A stretch of 64,000 bases of DNA. Origin: Distichodus sexfasciatus. Taxonomy: Eukaryota > Chordata > Actinopteri > Characiformes > Distichodontidae. Each line of letters begins with the position of its first letter. Position 1 is the stretch's first letter. The DNA is taken from positions 1 through 64,000 of the forward strand of contig JAVGVS010000662.1 of NCBI GenBank assembly GCA_032718565.1. Direction: 5' to 3'. Positions 9,216 through 21,341 of this stretch are shown here, one piece after another. Below the pieces are notes generated by a model. That model made no database searches. It was given only the letters and a program-made list of their open reading frames with translations, and had not been told where the DNA came from. Position numbers and translations under genes: made by a program.

Positions 9216-11933
9216 ACCACAACTCTATCATATCAGAAATGTCTTGCACAACTATGGGCCTTATTTATCAATCTTTCTTAAGATTAAATTTGTTCATTAA
9301 ACATTTAATCTCTGTTCTTTAATTTATATAAACAGAGAATTTGTCATTATGAGAAGGATCTTTTTGCAGTTTAAGAACGTGCAGAGAATCCAGTTTTTCT
9401 AAGTAAATATTTTGAGAAGAAATTTTCTGAACATAACTTAAGACACTTTTCAGAACTTGTCAGAACAAGCTTAAACATGGTTTTGAAGTGTTCATATTGG
9501 GAGAAGGCTGATTTGGACTGTAGCACCGTTGCTAAGAAGGCCACATGGCACATATCTGCTGATAAATTATTAAACAGGTCATGAATTTACTGCAGAAGGA
9601 GCTGAGAGTGGTCATCCCACCAAACCTGCTGCTTCTGTCTATCAGACAGGGAGGCCGTGGCTGGGGCAAATGCTCCTCTTCTTCCTGAATTCGCACCTCC
9701 TCTTAACCAAATTAGCTTTCACTGATCCTTAAGATGTGCTGATGGAATATATAGTTTTTGGTGTGGTGTGGTCACAACAGGACCGCACTTTGATGTATTG
9801 TGACACAGCCAAATGGATTTTTAAATGTGGACATATTTGTTGGAAATACTGAGAACAGATATTGTGTCAATTAAACATTCTATACACTTACCCAAGTGAG
9901 CTGCTTTTTGAAAAACGCCATATGCCAAATCTAACTGTATTTATTGCAGATAAAATGAGGAGAAGGAGGAAGAGGATGGGTCTATTTATCCTCCTGGTAC
10001 CAGATGAAGCAATACCTTTCTCCTTTATGCCAGGTGGCAGACAAAGCGATAGCAAAGGTCTTGCCCAGTGGTGAAGAAGACACTCAACACTGCATTCCTC
10101 CATCCTCAGGACCCACTGAGCAGGTGGCCTGAAGGGGGCAGTTCTGCACTGATCTCACCCAGAGGCCTTCTTTACCCCTTTAGAGCCTGGGCACACTCAT
10201 TCCAGAGGTCACACACCTGCTGAACCTGCCCCAATGGCCACGCCCCCATCCGGGCCCCTCCCACACTAAGTAGATGCACTCACCACACAGAGGAGGTCCC
10301 AGAGGAGACTTCATGGTGGTGGTGCATTCTGGGATGGCAGTGGTAAGTGGCACCCGTACCAAGGTGTACTATAATGACCCTGACCCTGAATTGGACTCTG
10401 ACCAAGACCTCTTATCTACAACCATAGCATTAGCAGCCTCCATCCCCACTGAAATTATACAGCCTTAATTAAAGTCATACATGTTGAATTGAGTTTGGTG
10501 CTACACAGCTCTTTAGCAGTTTTCATTCATCACGTTCATGATGACCTTCTGGACAATGTCTGTAATAAGGACAACAGTGTTAGCTGACTACTGTAGCTGT
10601 CAGTGTTAAACTGTCAGAAGTCACAAGCCTTACCTTAACCATGGATCTGTTAAACCCTAAACGTCTTTCTGGATTACCTGGGTGGAAAAAATGACAGCAA
10701 TGTGTAATTATTTTTTTCAAAGAGATCCACTGTTTAAAATCAAATGCAATTTCCATTCAAAGCACAAGTGCTTTGAAGCTCCCATCAAACCAAAGTAGAG
10801 AGAAGAGAAACACAGAATATGTAACTCCAAAAGCAGTACCACATTAAAAGATCCTAACAGATTCTAAGGGCTAATGACTGTCCTTGCACAAGAAAGAAAA
10901 AATTCCCTTAGACACATAGGATTATCACATCCTATAATATCTAGGCCAAGTCATAACCTAACAGCCTCTAGCAATGACTGCATATCTAAGCTATGGGATA
11001 TTGATCTCTATAATGACTATAAGGAAGCTATTGATTTAAAAAAAAAAAGACTAAGGATGATTATTAGAGGGCCATTGATTTTAAGCAGTTTGCGCAATTA
11101 CATGCATCCTTTTTAGCTCCCATGGTATGTTGAGTCTAATTTTCTGTACTGATTCTTACTTTATGACTGCTCCAGTGAGACAATAGTGAATGAGTGTTTT
11201 AAAATATATTCTTGCACAAGACAGGCATGGACTAATGGGAAATTTACAACCCATTTGGGCCAATGAATGCCTCATTAGCTCTTTGTGTAATTAAAGCTTA
11301 TTCTGCATGTCTCTTTCTAACTCTTAGCCATCTGATGGATATGCTTTCACTGAGAAGCATGATTTTACACGATGAACACCAGTGAGATTTTTTTTACTTA
11401 ATTTTGCTTTTTATACTATGAGAGAGACAAAGTTGCTACCTAAAGCTGTGCCTCTTAAAGCACACCTTAGTTTGTCAGTGCAAAGACGCCTCTAGTGTAC
11501 TTCATACTGGACTTGACAGACAGTGAATGATCAGCTGGATCTTGCACAGGTTTCTCACCTCCACCTTGGAGTGACCTCATGAACTTTAAATGAATATTCC
11601 AGAATTTATCTTCTGTAATATACTCATCATATTTTTACATTTCTTATGCATACGTTTACCCCACCTTCGCTGGAAGGGAAAAGAGCTCCTCTTCTTGGTT
11701 CCTTGCTTGGTTTTGTCCTCTTTTCCTCTGAGAATGCTTTGCCTTGCCACTATCGACCTATGCATGCTTTTTAGGGACTGGGACAAAATCTCAGTTGTAA
11801 ATACCAATACACTTGATTAGACAAAACTGTTCTTACTATTTCTAGCAGTTATTCTAGCCTAAGAAAGATAATGAAAGTTGCACATAAGCAAGCTCTGTAA
11901 CCTTTTACTAAAATGTTCCATATTTATTAATGT
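9216..11933. other. No gene seen
   Basis: AT-rich to average sequence with only short open frames on either strand. The segment at 9600-10200 has protein-like short patches (for example around 9940-10070) but no intact domain, and stops are frequent. I could not assign it to a family. Confidence 0.3.
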
Positions 11934-11941
11934 ATAATATA

Positions 11942-12602
11942 TAGGGATGCACCATAAAATCGGCCACCAAGAATTTACGGTTGAAAATGGCCAAAAATGC
12001 ATTTCCAGATAATTTCTGGTTTATTTCGTGTGCGCAGTAATCGCATAATTGTGGCGCGACCCGCATCGCGCACCGGGGGATTGTGGGAAATGTAGTTATT
12101 TTCAAGAAAGCCCAAAAGAATCTCATTTTATACGCCAAATGAGTCCAAACTGGTTCAAAGTTACCTAAGACTTTAGTATTTCTTCATTTTAAATTGATCA
12201 GAAAATATTTTTCCATTCTGTAATTTTAGAGAGTAACCAATAGGGAAAGATACATATAGGAAAAAAGTCTTTTATACTACATTAATCTAAAATAAATAAT
12301 AATCTAAAACAATTTATTAATAACTTCATATTTGTTGTGCAATGTTATAATGCGCTTTGTTTTTTATGACAGAAGATATTTAATTTTACAATCTTTCAGC
12401 AGTCAGTTATAGGTCTGTAGGCTATTCAGGAGTGGGGCCATGTAAAACATTTTATTTATAATTTTATAATTTTTGTAAGTACAAACAGTCCCAGCAATGG
12501 TATGAAAAATTGGCATAATAATTTATTTCAGTGTTTCGGTTTTCGGCCAAGTGTTTCCTCATTTTCGGTTTCAGCCAAAAATTTCATTTCAGTGTATCCC
12601 TA
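11942..12602. mobile_element. hAT-type non-autonomous DNA transposon with perfect 8-bp target duplication
   Basis: The 661-bp element begins TAGGGATGCACCATAAAAT and ends in the inverted counterpart ATTTCATTTCAGTGTATCCCTA, seen at 12581-12602. It is flanked on both sides by the identical octamer ATAATATA (11934-11941 and 12603-12610). An 8-bp duplication is the signature of hAT elements. The ends also match the familiar fish elements that start TAGGGATGCACC. It has no transposase frame, so it depended on another element to move. Confidence 0.85.
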
Positions 12603-12610
12603 ATAATATA

Positions 12611-13124
12611 AAATTATATTTAATGTATATTAAAAAATGATAGTTATAGGCCCTATGCAGTTCTCTCTGGGTGAATATCTCTCTAGACCTCTAGACAGTG
12701 ATCCCTGTAATAACTCAAAAGTAAGATGTCACATTTCTTAAGACCTTATGTTCTGAATATACTTAATTTGGGATTCTTCCAGTGATTTAAACAACTTTTT
12801 TACTTTGGTGATGTGGAAAGTGTCTTAATGCACATCTTGGTCTGGGTACAGCTGTGTCCAGAATAATTATGGCCTACTGAAAGTGACTTGGGAGGAGCTT
12901 CTATACTCAACCAAGACATGACACCACCACTTTTGGGTTTATCTTGTCTGGTTCAAGTGTTGGCTGTTGAATCAGTATTGCTCCACTGTGCTGGACTTTT
13001 TATTTCTTCAATGATGTATACAGGCAATTGAAGACAATGGGTATAAATTCTAATGAAGTGAGTATAAGCTCAGAAGAAATTTGTGTACATAAGAGGAGAG
13101 GCATTGAGTCTGTTTGTCTGTCTG

Positions 13125-13162
<38 letters not shown>

Positions 13163-13255
13163 GACTAGATGAATTCCCAGGCGAGCTGTGCAAGGAATAG
13201 GCAGGCAGTGTGGAGAAAGTAGTGTTAGCAAGACATCTGTAGGATTGGCAGAAGC
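12611..13255. other. No gene seen; (CT)n microsatellite at 13126-13160
   Basis: AT-rich sequence followed by a pure (CT)n run. Minus-strand frames over the run encode only Arg-Glu repeats and are artefacts. Confidence 0.5.
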
Positions 13256-13259
13256 CTGC

Positions 13260-13399
13260 CACAGGGGTTTTCTTTGTTTGTAAAGTTTGCACTGGAAATA
13301 ACCTGGAGTCACGTCGTCTCGTCTCTCTATGTATCTGTACAGTATATAGCAGAGATGACAATAAAGTTTACTTTGACTTTGACTTTGACTTTGACTTTG
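13260..13399 (+). repeat. 3' tail of an L2/CR1-type LINE with (TTTGAC)n end
   Basis: It contains GAGTCACGTCGTCTCGTCTC, then TATATAGCAGAGATGACAAT and AAAG, and ends in about five TTTGAC units (13370-13399). A terminal microsatellite-like repeat is typical of L2/CR1-clade LINE 3' ends. It is severely 5'-truncated. Confidence 0.75.
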
Positions 13400-13956
13400 T
13401 ACCTCTGCTCATCAAAAACACACCACCCAGAGACAGATACAGACTAATGACTGGATAAGACACAAGGAGCACACAGGACTTCAGTTGTGGCCCATGTTCA
13501 AAAATTGGCTCATGTACTAAATAGATTTAAAATAAAACGTCTGGTGTCAAAACTGTTTATATTTGTTAAATGGCATACGACATTCAACTCTTTTTCATCC
13601 CAGTTCAGTTACGATAGCTCAGTGCAAGCAGTCATTTAATTGTTTATAAATTATACCTTTGGCTAATTTAAACTATGATAGATTTTTAATTCAGTATAAC
13701 CTTCCACCTCCCAACTGTGTTCATTTCTATTCATTACAGTGTAACAGCTGCAAACATAAAACACTCTTCTACTATTCCACTGTCATTTTATAGAGAATTA
13801 AGCCATCTCTTAAGTGTGTTGATCAGCATGTGTGATGCTCTTGACCTCATGAGCTGGGTGAATTTTTCTGGCAATTATATCATGTTGGTCCTCTCAATCA
13901 CAATATTCCAAACTCCATTCTGGCTTTTGGCTCCCTGGCATCTGCATTTCTACAGC

Positions 13957-14035
13957 TGGTTCAAGATTCAAGATTCTTTATTTGTCACAGGCATAGTTAT
14001 ACAACACACAGTAAAACTTCACCATGCATTAATGG
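13957..14035 (-). repeat. LINE/SINE 3' tail, minus orientation
   Basis: TTCAAGATTCAAGATTCTTT followed by ATTTGTCACA is the reversed 3' end of an L2-type retroposon, the same style of tail as the LINE ending near 23213. Only the end is present. Confidence 0.5.
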
Positions 14036-16668
14036 TCAGTGATCATTATTATTCTGCCTGTAACCACATGGTTCATACATACTTTCTTGGAGTCCATCTG
14101 TAAGTACATGATACTGAAATTGAGGTCAGTCTCAGGCTACAAGCATTGAGTAGTGAATTGGAAAAATTACTGGTTATTCCCAGGAAATGAAAAATAATAG
14201 AGAAGACAATCAAGAAAAAGAAAAAGATATGCAGGCAAGAAAAGACATTAAAGTTGCAGAGCATTTTAATTAAGCAGACAAATATATCCAGGAGTCAAAA
14301 ATGGTGATTTGTAGCCTAAAGCACTCAGAAAAAGTAAGATAAATTACACTATGTTTTTTTAAATCTAATATATTTAATGTGGGTTTGCTGGTATTTCAGT
14401 CTCCCTGTCCCCTTTAACTCGGTCTCGCCACTGTACTCTTAATGACTGTTCTTTTTTAATACTATTCTTCAGTTTTGTTTGTTTCCATGTGCCCATACAC
14501 ACCCCTCCTTTAAAGAATTGTTTTTCTATGATGCTCCAGTGTCATTTCAGTCTCATCAGAGTTAAATGTACTAGGCATGTGATGTCCTCTAAATTTAACC
14601 ATCTTTGTTTCTAATAGTTCACTCTAAACTTTTCACTTGGTTCTGAATGTTATGTCTTAGGTTCCAAATTAATAAAAGCTGGAGCAGATTTTAGCCATGT
14701 AAGCATATTTTAACAGTGAAGCACTGTTAGCCATGTAAGCATATTTGGTCACAGAACTCTTTCAGTGCATTAATGTCAAGGTAGGTCAAGCATAAACAGT
14801 GCAGCTCACTGACTCACCAGCTGTCATGGCAGCAGTAACTGCTATTGTTCAGACAATGTGAGACTCCCTCACTGCTACTGACTATAAACTCTAGCTATAA
14901 AGTCTATGACTTCAACCAACACTCAAAAACACACTCCTCCTCACTCATGTCTATCTATGAGTAACAGTTGGATCTGACAATGTAAAACTTAGTAAAACAT
15001 CTTAGTGAAGCTAGTATAGGGACCACTTAGAGTAACAAATTAATCTACCTGGAGAAAGCCCACACGAACACAGGTAGAGCACACGGCTGACCACCGGACT
15101 ACTGCCTGATGATGAAAACGGAAAACCATATTTTCTCAAAATTTATTCCAAAACCATTAAATCACAGTAAATTATTTACTACTGAAGAGGGCTCTGTTAT
15201 ACAGTAATCATGGGAAATGAGAACAGGTCAATATATTCACACTATGTGAAGCTAACAACACAGTGACAATGTTGAAATGATGTACTTTTAATAGCAGAGT
15301 AAGAGCGCTCTCTCCTCTGTCCTAATGATACCGACAGTGCTGAGCATGGTCAGGTGAAGAAGCAGAATGTTTCTTTTCCGTTTGGCCAGCGTTGACCCAG
15401 CATTGATTTCTGCCAGCCTCCAGCAGCAGTCTTTTATCTGGGAGATTAGTTCTCCCAGAGCTTGATTTGGTCCACATGCTCCTGAATCTCTCAGCTGTAG
15501 TGAAGTGATCGACTTTATCCTGTAGTTCCATTTTACTCTTCGCTCTGCAAGATACTGTATCATTCTCCAACCTCTGTGCTGTCGACTGACACATAACATG
15601 GGCTTCTTCACGAATCCCTCCTCTCTCCCTCTCACTCTCTCCTACTGTTTGCCACGTCAGATATTTCTAATCCTTCCATATTGGTTTTGTTTCTGTGTGT
15701 TTATGCGGTCAGAACTTCCTGACTTTACACAGGATGCTGACAGATTCTGACTTTACACAGGGTGTCAGAAGAGCAGGTAAGGCTCATGTATATGACATAC
15801 TGTCACATACAAGCGAAATCTTACTATTTTTACCTATCTGACACCCTCAGTTTAGTTGGACCAGATTATTTGGACTGTACGGTCTACATGACTGAAAGCG
15901 TACCATCTGGAACTAGCAGGGACTTCTTGAACAGTAAATGCTAATTAAAATATTAGATTTGTAAACATTGAGTCTTGGTTCCTCTCAAGGTTTCTCGTTA
16001 GGCATGCTCGTCAAGGACTTTGGGCTAGTAATATGTAAAGCTCTGTGACAATGTCTGTCTGTACAAATAAATATATTGAAAATTGTATTTATTTTTTGTA
16101 CCACGACATTACAGTCATGTACGAAGCTGATATAGGTATTAGTAGAAGTCTTTTAAATGCAGTCATTTTAGGTGATTCAGAATGTTCCATTTCTGCGCCA
16201 CTGACTGCCAGATTATAGCAATGTGGAATGAAAGAGTGGGAAAAAGGAGAGGTAGATTCTGGGTGATTTTAAGATGTCCTCTGTGGCTCTGCTGTGGATC
16301 AGAGGTCACAGATGAAAGAGATGAAATACCTCACTGTGTACAGCACATGCTCAGAATTGTGGAACCAAATCATTTGCAACAACAAATTCTCTCTAGTTTT
16401 TATAAATATTTAAGATGTGAACCAATTGGTTAAAATGGGGCTGTGTAGTCAAGAACCTGTTACTTGTATATAAAAATAATTGAAGTGTTACTCAAATCTA
16501 ACACGCTCACATCTAAGTCAACTACATGGCAGATGTGCCAAATCATTTGATATATAAGGCCACACTGGACCCAATCCAGTATCAGAAATGACCAGAAAAT
16601 CAATGCATTATAGGCTAATTACAGATTGTTTAGATCACTTGGATTGCAGTTTAATGATATGAATGATT
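14036..16668. other. No gene seen
   Basis: Mostly AT-rich unique-looking sequence. A 20-base motif, TTAGCCATGTAAGCATATTT, occurs twice about 38 bases apart near 14690-14748. A short fragment at about 15056-15090 (CCCACACGAACACAGGTAGA) resembles the reversed middle of the SINE at 49379-49527. A 115-codon minus frame (15288-15635) overlaps a second frame in another phase and shows no domain. Confidence 0.3.
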
Positions 16669-16673
16669 ATGAC

Positions 16674-17101
16674 TGTAACAACCGGCAGGTGAACCCAAAC
16701 GCAGAGTCGAAAGAACCAAGTCGTGGGCACAGAGGTAAATTGACGAAAGGCGAGGAGTTTATTCAGGCAGAGGTCAAAACCAAAAAATACAGTCCACGGG
16801 GCAAACAAATCCATATCGCCTGAGGCAGAGGGGTAGTCCAAAAACAGATAGCAATGGTCAAAACAGAGGCAGGCAATAACAAGGAATGCTTGGTATGTAG
16901 CACTAGACATGACAATACGTCGCAGAGAATGGTTGTAAATGGAAGCCCTTAAATACAGGTGCTGTGAATGTGATTGGTTAGAATTCTGGTGACGCTGATC
17001 TGGTAATCTGGGGTAGTTGTGAAGGTCTGGAACTGGAGTCCTGGTCAGATGGCCTTTCTGATGAGGTGGATTCCTCCCTCGGTCTGGGCCGAGGTCTCAC
17101 A
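16674..17101 (-). mobile_element. Solo LTR, 428 bp, minus orientation, perfect 5-bp target duplication
   Basis: On the plus strand it begins TGTAACAACCGG and ends GAGGTCTCACA. Read on the minus strand it is TGTGAGACCTC...GGTTGTTACA, with TG...CA ends in a short inverted repeat. ATGAC flanks both sides (16669-16673 and 17102-17106). On the minus strand a TATA-like TATTTAAGGG (near 16950) is followed, nearer its end, by GAATAAACTCC (near 16758-16768), the expected promoter-then-poly(A) order of an LTR. There is no internal region, so it is a recombined solo LTR. The body resembles an LTR common in fish (frame AAACGCAGAG...TTTATTCAGGC). Confidence 0.85.
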
Positions 17102-17106
17102 ATGAC

Positions 17107-17965
17107 AACTTACCATAACCTCAATATGCTTTTCAGTTCAGCTTTTATATTTGAAATTGAAAATGTGTCGCCATTGGTAGCAACCCAACAAACATCTTGG
17201 GTACAGTCCATTTTTGACATCTGTACACTCATCAGTAGCATCCAAGAAAGCTAGTAATAACTTTATTCTTTGTTAACATGTTCTACAAGACCTGAAATAA
17301 TATGAGCAACTGCATTTTTGTCAGTCTGGTCTTGCTAAAAGCTTGGTTAAAGCTTAACACTTCTCAGAGCATAAATATTCTACAGATATAAATATGCATG
17401 CTGAAACACATCGCTGAAAGACTTTATTAATCTCTGTCAACTCTTTGTGTGTGTATGTTTTTTTTTTTTTGTTTTTGGTCTCAACTCCATTTTAGCAGTT
17501 CAGCACTACTGGTCACAAGAATTAGGTCAATTCAAAGCACAGGCTCATTGATCCCCTTACGAGCTTATACATTCCCAGAGCAATCATTGATCGGCTAGCA
17601 AATATCAATAATTCCTGATGGATGTCCAATGGAGACAGACGATCTCCTCGCTGTGTGCTTGCTTTCTGGGGTCACAGACACCATCAACGCAAATGATTTA
17701 ACCTCTGCCACCTTGAATAAGGTTCAATGTCGCCAACAAACAGACAAACAAATCTAAATTTAAAAAAAGTTTGAGTCAAGAAACTACTTAAAGTTGCTTA
17801 AGCAATTCCAACTTTGGATATTAGAGCTTATAATAGCCCAGGGCTTTTACATATCTGTGTATTCATAAGGAATTCATTATTTATTCAATTCTGATTATTT
17901 ATTGTTAGGTTTGAAAGACTAGTTGCAGGTAGCCAAAAAGATTTCTGAAAGAAACATCTATTATC
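17107..17965. other. No gene seen
   Basis: AT-rich sequence with a poly(T) run at 17459-17470 and no supported feature. Confidence 0.4.
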
Positions 17966-17966
17966 T

Positions 17967-18064
17967 TACATTATTATATTATATTATATTATATTATATT
18001 ATATTATATTATATTATATTATATTATATTATATTATATTATATTATATTATATTATATTATTA
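17967..18064. repeat. (ATATT)n microsatellite
   Basis: About 18 near-perfect ATATT pentamers run up to AT-rich flanks. It lies immediately left of a solo LTR, whose target duplication (ATATA) falls in this AT-rich zone. Confidence 0.9.
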
Positions 18065-18099
18065 TATATAATTTATATTAGATATATATATTCCATATA

Positions 18100-19072
18100 T
18101 GTCACAGTCCGGTAGCGAACCCAGGATAAAGTGTCTGTGTGTTTTGTTTCCTGTCTGGGTTCACTTCTGGTGTGAGAGCAATGTCTGTGGTGAGTGATGT
18201 TTGCTCCTCATGTCTCTTCGGATTAGCCTTAGCTGTCTATGTTAGCTTGCTCCTCACTTCTGGGTTTTGAGTCCACACTTCGTGTGCCCTCCCGAGTAGT
18301 TCACTCTCTGTTTAGAGCGCACCTACTTCCTGGTATGTTGTATGCACTGCGTGTTCCTTACCTAGTAGGTTAGGATCTGTGTAGAACACTCCCGCGCTTA
18401 TTATTGAGTTCAGCTGTGTCTCGTTCTGCTTTGAGTTCTGGGATTGGTGAGAGCACTCGTTTGTTGAGTTCTGTGGTCTTGGCCCATCCAGTTCAACCCG
18501 AGGCCTCTCTGAGGCTGTCTCGCTCATATCATGTGTGGTTGTTCACCTCGTGATGGCTTTTTTGGATTATCCTCAACCTTCTGCACCCTTCTCTCTCACC
18601 ACGGACTGGGACCCTTCCTCCTCCTCTCCCCTTTTGAACATTGGACCCCATTTGGATTCTGGTTTGGTTTTCGTTCTCATTTTGGCTTCCCCTTTTTGTC
18701 TCCCTTCGCTCACGTCCCTCTCCTGTGTTTTCTCCCTAGGCTCGTGTCTCCCCAGTGTGTGTTTTTCCCGACTGGCCAGGCGGCCTTGGAGGCTTAGAGT
18801 CTGGAGCCTGGTTCGTGTGCCTCCGAGTCGTCAAGCGATGAGGCTTGGCTTGTTCCCTGATTCCTCGGGGAGGCTCCACTCCAGAGTACACCGCGCCTAC
18901 AACTGGGAGCACAGGCCTCACCATTCTTCCCTGACCACTTGTCTTTGTTTTGGTGTTTTTTTGGACTATTTCCCCCTTTTGTGTTCACCTGCCCTGTCGC
19001 TCCTTCACACTTGCCTGCCAACAGTGTCTCGTTCCCTTCCTTCTCCTCACGCCTTGCTTTACCCCCATGACA
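18100..19072 (+). mobile_element. Solo LTR-like element, family A copy 2 (973 bp), 5-bp target duplication
   Basis: It begins TGTCACAGTCC and ends CCCCATGACA. The flanks are ATATA on both sides (18095-18099 and 19073-19077), a perfect 5-bp target duplication, though in AT-rich DNA where chance matches are easier. It shares ordered blocks with copy 1 and copy 3, including TTTAGAGCGCACC near 18312, GTTCAGCTGTGTCTCGTTCT near 18409 and TTGTTGAGTTCTGTGGTCTT near 18460. It has no gag or pol. The 228-codon frame at 18535-19221 lies largely inside the LTR, rich in Ser, Leu and Pro with no domain, so I did not call it a gene. Confidence 0.78.
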
Positions 19073-19281
19073 ATATAATATATAAGCTTTTTAATGATGC
19101 ATTGGTTGGGGAAGCATTTTTATTCTGCAAAAACATAATCCAGTTGGCCAACATTTATCAGTTGGCTATGCTATTACTGGTTCTTCATCGAAGTCTGATG
19201 TTAATGTATGCTTCACTCTGAAAGCAGTAGGATCACGTTACCCTTCAAAGGATACTACGTGATAAAGATCTTATCAAAACA

Positions 19282-19476
19282 TCAGAAACTCAAGAAACAA
19301 TCCCTGAATATTTGTACATGTTCATGTGTATGTGTGTGACCTGTTTCCCCCACATATACCAACCGACAGTAGTTGCAACTAATGGCATAAATCAGGTTGT
19401 CAGTATCCAGAGTAAACGGAGTGACAGGGGCAGAAGGATTTGAGTGAGGGTTTTGTGATAAACTATGAGGTGACAA
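19282..19476 (-). pseudogene. Penelope-like GIY-YIG endonuclease fragment
   Basis: A short minus-strand frame reads NLIYAISCNYCRLVYVGETG. This matches the start of the GIY-YIG nuclease of Penelope-like retroelements: the paired Cys of CxxC, then YVGETG, in which the first motif's Tyr-x-Gly is kept. The rest of the nuclease (catalytic Arg, His and Glu) is lost in a CA-type repeat and a stop. No reverse transcriptase is seen nearby. Confidence 0.5.
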
Positions 19477-19479
19477 TAA

Positions 19480-20100
19480 GTAGATTCTGCTGGTAATGAG
19501 GAGGGAAGAGTGAAAAAGCTCACTAGAAAGGTCTTTGAAATTTTGATTTCCACCTGTATGCCCAAAATGAGTCTAGATGTTGAAAGGATGTTTACTGGTG
19601 GAAAGACTAATATTTATATTTTAGGTGAAAAAGCAAATCAGGGAGGGTGTCACAGTACCCAATAACGCGGGCGGTTAGGAATTATGGAAGAGGTTATGGA
19701 AGTGTAATGGAGTAATTTTCATGTGCACAGGCCAATCAGAGAACTGCTGTGGACAAGTAAGAAGGGGCTGGTTGCTGAGGTTGGGGAACAGAGTTGGAGT
19801 AGGGAGTGAATGAATGAGATTATGGAAATAGGGCTAGGCAGAGTTGACATTAGAAAAAGACTGATGAGATATAAGCTGAAAATAGGGTTGGGGTGGGAAA
19901 CAAGGTGAGGTTGAAAGTGACCAGAGATCTTAAACTGGGAAGAGGGTGAGATGGATTAGGTGGGGTTAAGTTAGTATCTGAGGCGGTCTTGGGCCAGACT
20001 TGCTACAATTATGCTCAAATAAATTGAAGGTAAGACTGATTGCCAGGGTGTCTTATTCATCAGGAAGATGTTTGATGAAAGGCATCAGGAATAGCTGATG
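19480..20100. other. Low-complexity purine-rich stretch, no gene
   Basis: G/A-rich on the plus strand with repeated GGGTTGG and GGTTGAGG-like words. It may be further decayed Penelope-like or other retroelement sequence. Nothing is codable. Confidence 0.35.
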
Positions 20101-20420
20101 TGTGTGTGTGAACATGTTATCACGTGTAGGGACCTTTTGTCCTAACACTATCTGTTTTTGGGCTTTGTGGGGACATTTTGAGAGGTCCCCATGAGGAAGA
20201 AATGACTATAAGAAAAAGTGCTTGTTTTATTTGAGAAACTAAAAGAGGTAAAAGATGTGCTTTTTGGTTACTGAGGTTAAAGGGTTAGGGTTAGGTGTAG
20301 GTGTAAAATTATGTGCTTTAGTTATTATGGGGAGGCCATGTGGAAAGACTATATAAAGATATTAATACAAGACTGTGTGTGTGTGTGCGTGTGTGTGTGT
20401 GTGTGCGTCTGCGTGCGTGC
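20101..20420 (+). repeat. Dispersed fish repeat flanked by (GT)n, copy 1
   Basis: It contains TTGGGCTTTGTGGGGACATT, then GAGGTCCCCATGAGGAAGAA and AACTAAAAGAGGTAAAAGAT, and a GGGTTAGGGTTAGG patch, and ends in (GT)n. An inverted copy lies at 33903-34218 with the same order of blocks, and a partial copy at 55370-55510. The telomere-like GGGTTAGGG is part of the repeat, not a telomere. Confidence 0.75.
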
Positions 20421-20801
20421 GCAGGTGTGCATATGATCAGGGAAGAGAAACACTGGTGTGCTGAGTGACATCGATCCATCACTGAGATATATCAGACGAG
20501 AAGGGTGCAGGTCTGAAGAATCTGTAGCTAGAAAGCTTCTTCTTCCCAGGTTTGACCTTGAGAGAAAATAATTATGTTTCTGTCAAGCCTCCTTTTATCC
20601 TAAGAAATTTTCTGTGATTTTCCAGCAGACGGAGAAATTTCCACCTCCTCCGTCTTCACCATTTATCCTCATGCCATATGTTTGACACACATTTTAAAAT
20701 AAAATCCCATTAAAAAGGGAAAAAAATTAAGTGGTAGTAATAATTTAAACATTAATCACAACAATAAGTGCTCCAACCACTACTACTACTACTATTACCA
20801 G

Positions 20802-21259
20802 TGTTGGGCAAGTTACTTTCAAAATGTAATACATTATAGATTACTAGTTATTGTTATTTGAAAGTAATTGGTCACAAAATTACTGTCTCTGAATTGTAAT
20901 GCATTACATGACTCCTGCATCCCTTTTGAGTCACTTTCACCAAAATCGCTGCAGCAGTAAGACTACTAAAATGTAGTTTACTGCAGCTCATTCTACCCCC
21001 AGTGGAGGGCAATGTGGTGTAGAATATTGACTGTGAAATGCTCTTTTAGCCCAGATTTTTTCTCTTGTGCCAAGGTCTTGCAGTGTTGAAGTTTTTTAAA
21101 TTAAGAACTATTTTTCAGAGTTAACCGTGTGTTTACTTAATGTTTTACTGAAATATATCACAGTGTAAAATTACTGAAATTTATTAGTAATGCCTTATTT
21201 TACTGTGTTACAGGAAAAAGTAATATGTTACTGTAATTGCTTTACTTTTGTAACATGTT
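20802..21259. mobile_element. Probable hAT-type non-autonomous element
   Basis: The left end, CAGTGTTGGGCAAGTTACTT, is the familiar terminus of a widespread fish hAT-type element. The interior has the usual TTACATG and AATTACTG words and runs to about 21259 with TGTAACATGTTACT. The right terminus is lost in the (TAC)n/(TAA)n microsatellite, so no target duplication could be read. Confidence 0.6.
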
Positions 21260-21282
21260 ACTACTACTACTACTACTACTAC

Positions 21283-21339
<57 letters not shown>
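21260..21339. repeat. (TAC)n/(TAA)n microsatellite
   Basis: A run of about 7-8 TAC units changes to about 18 TAA units. Confidence 0.9.

Positions 21340-21341
<2 letters not shown>

Noticed and set aside
13126..13160. Arg-Glu repeat protein (-)
   Set aside because: Pure (CT)n microsatellite read on the other strand.
18535..19221. 228-codon open frame (+)
   Set aside because: It lies mostly inside a solo LTR, overlaps frames in other phases and strands, and has biased Ser/Leu/Pro content without a domain.
20280..20300. Telomere-like GGGTTAGGGTTAGG
   Set aside because: Only two units and present in the inverted copy at 34005-34020; it belongs to a dispersed repeat.
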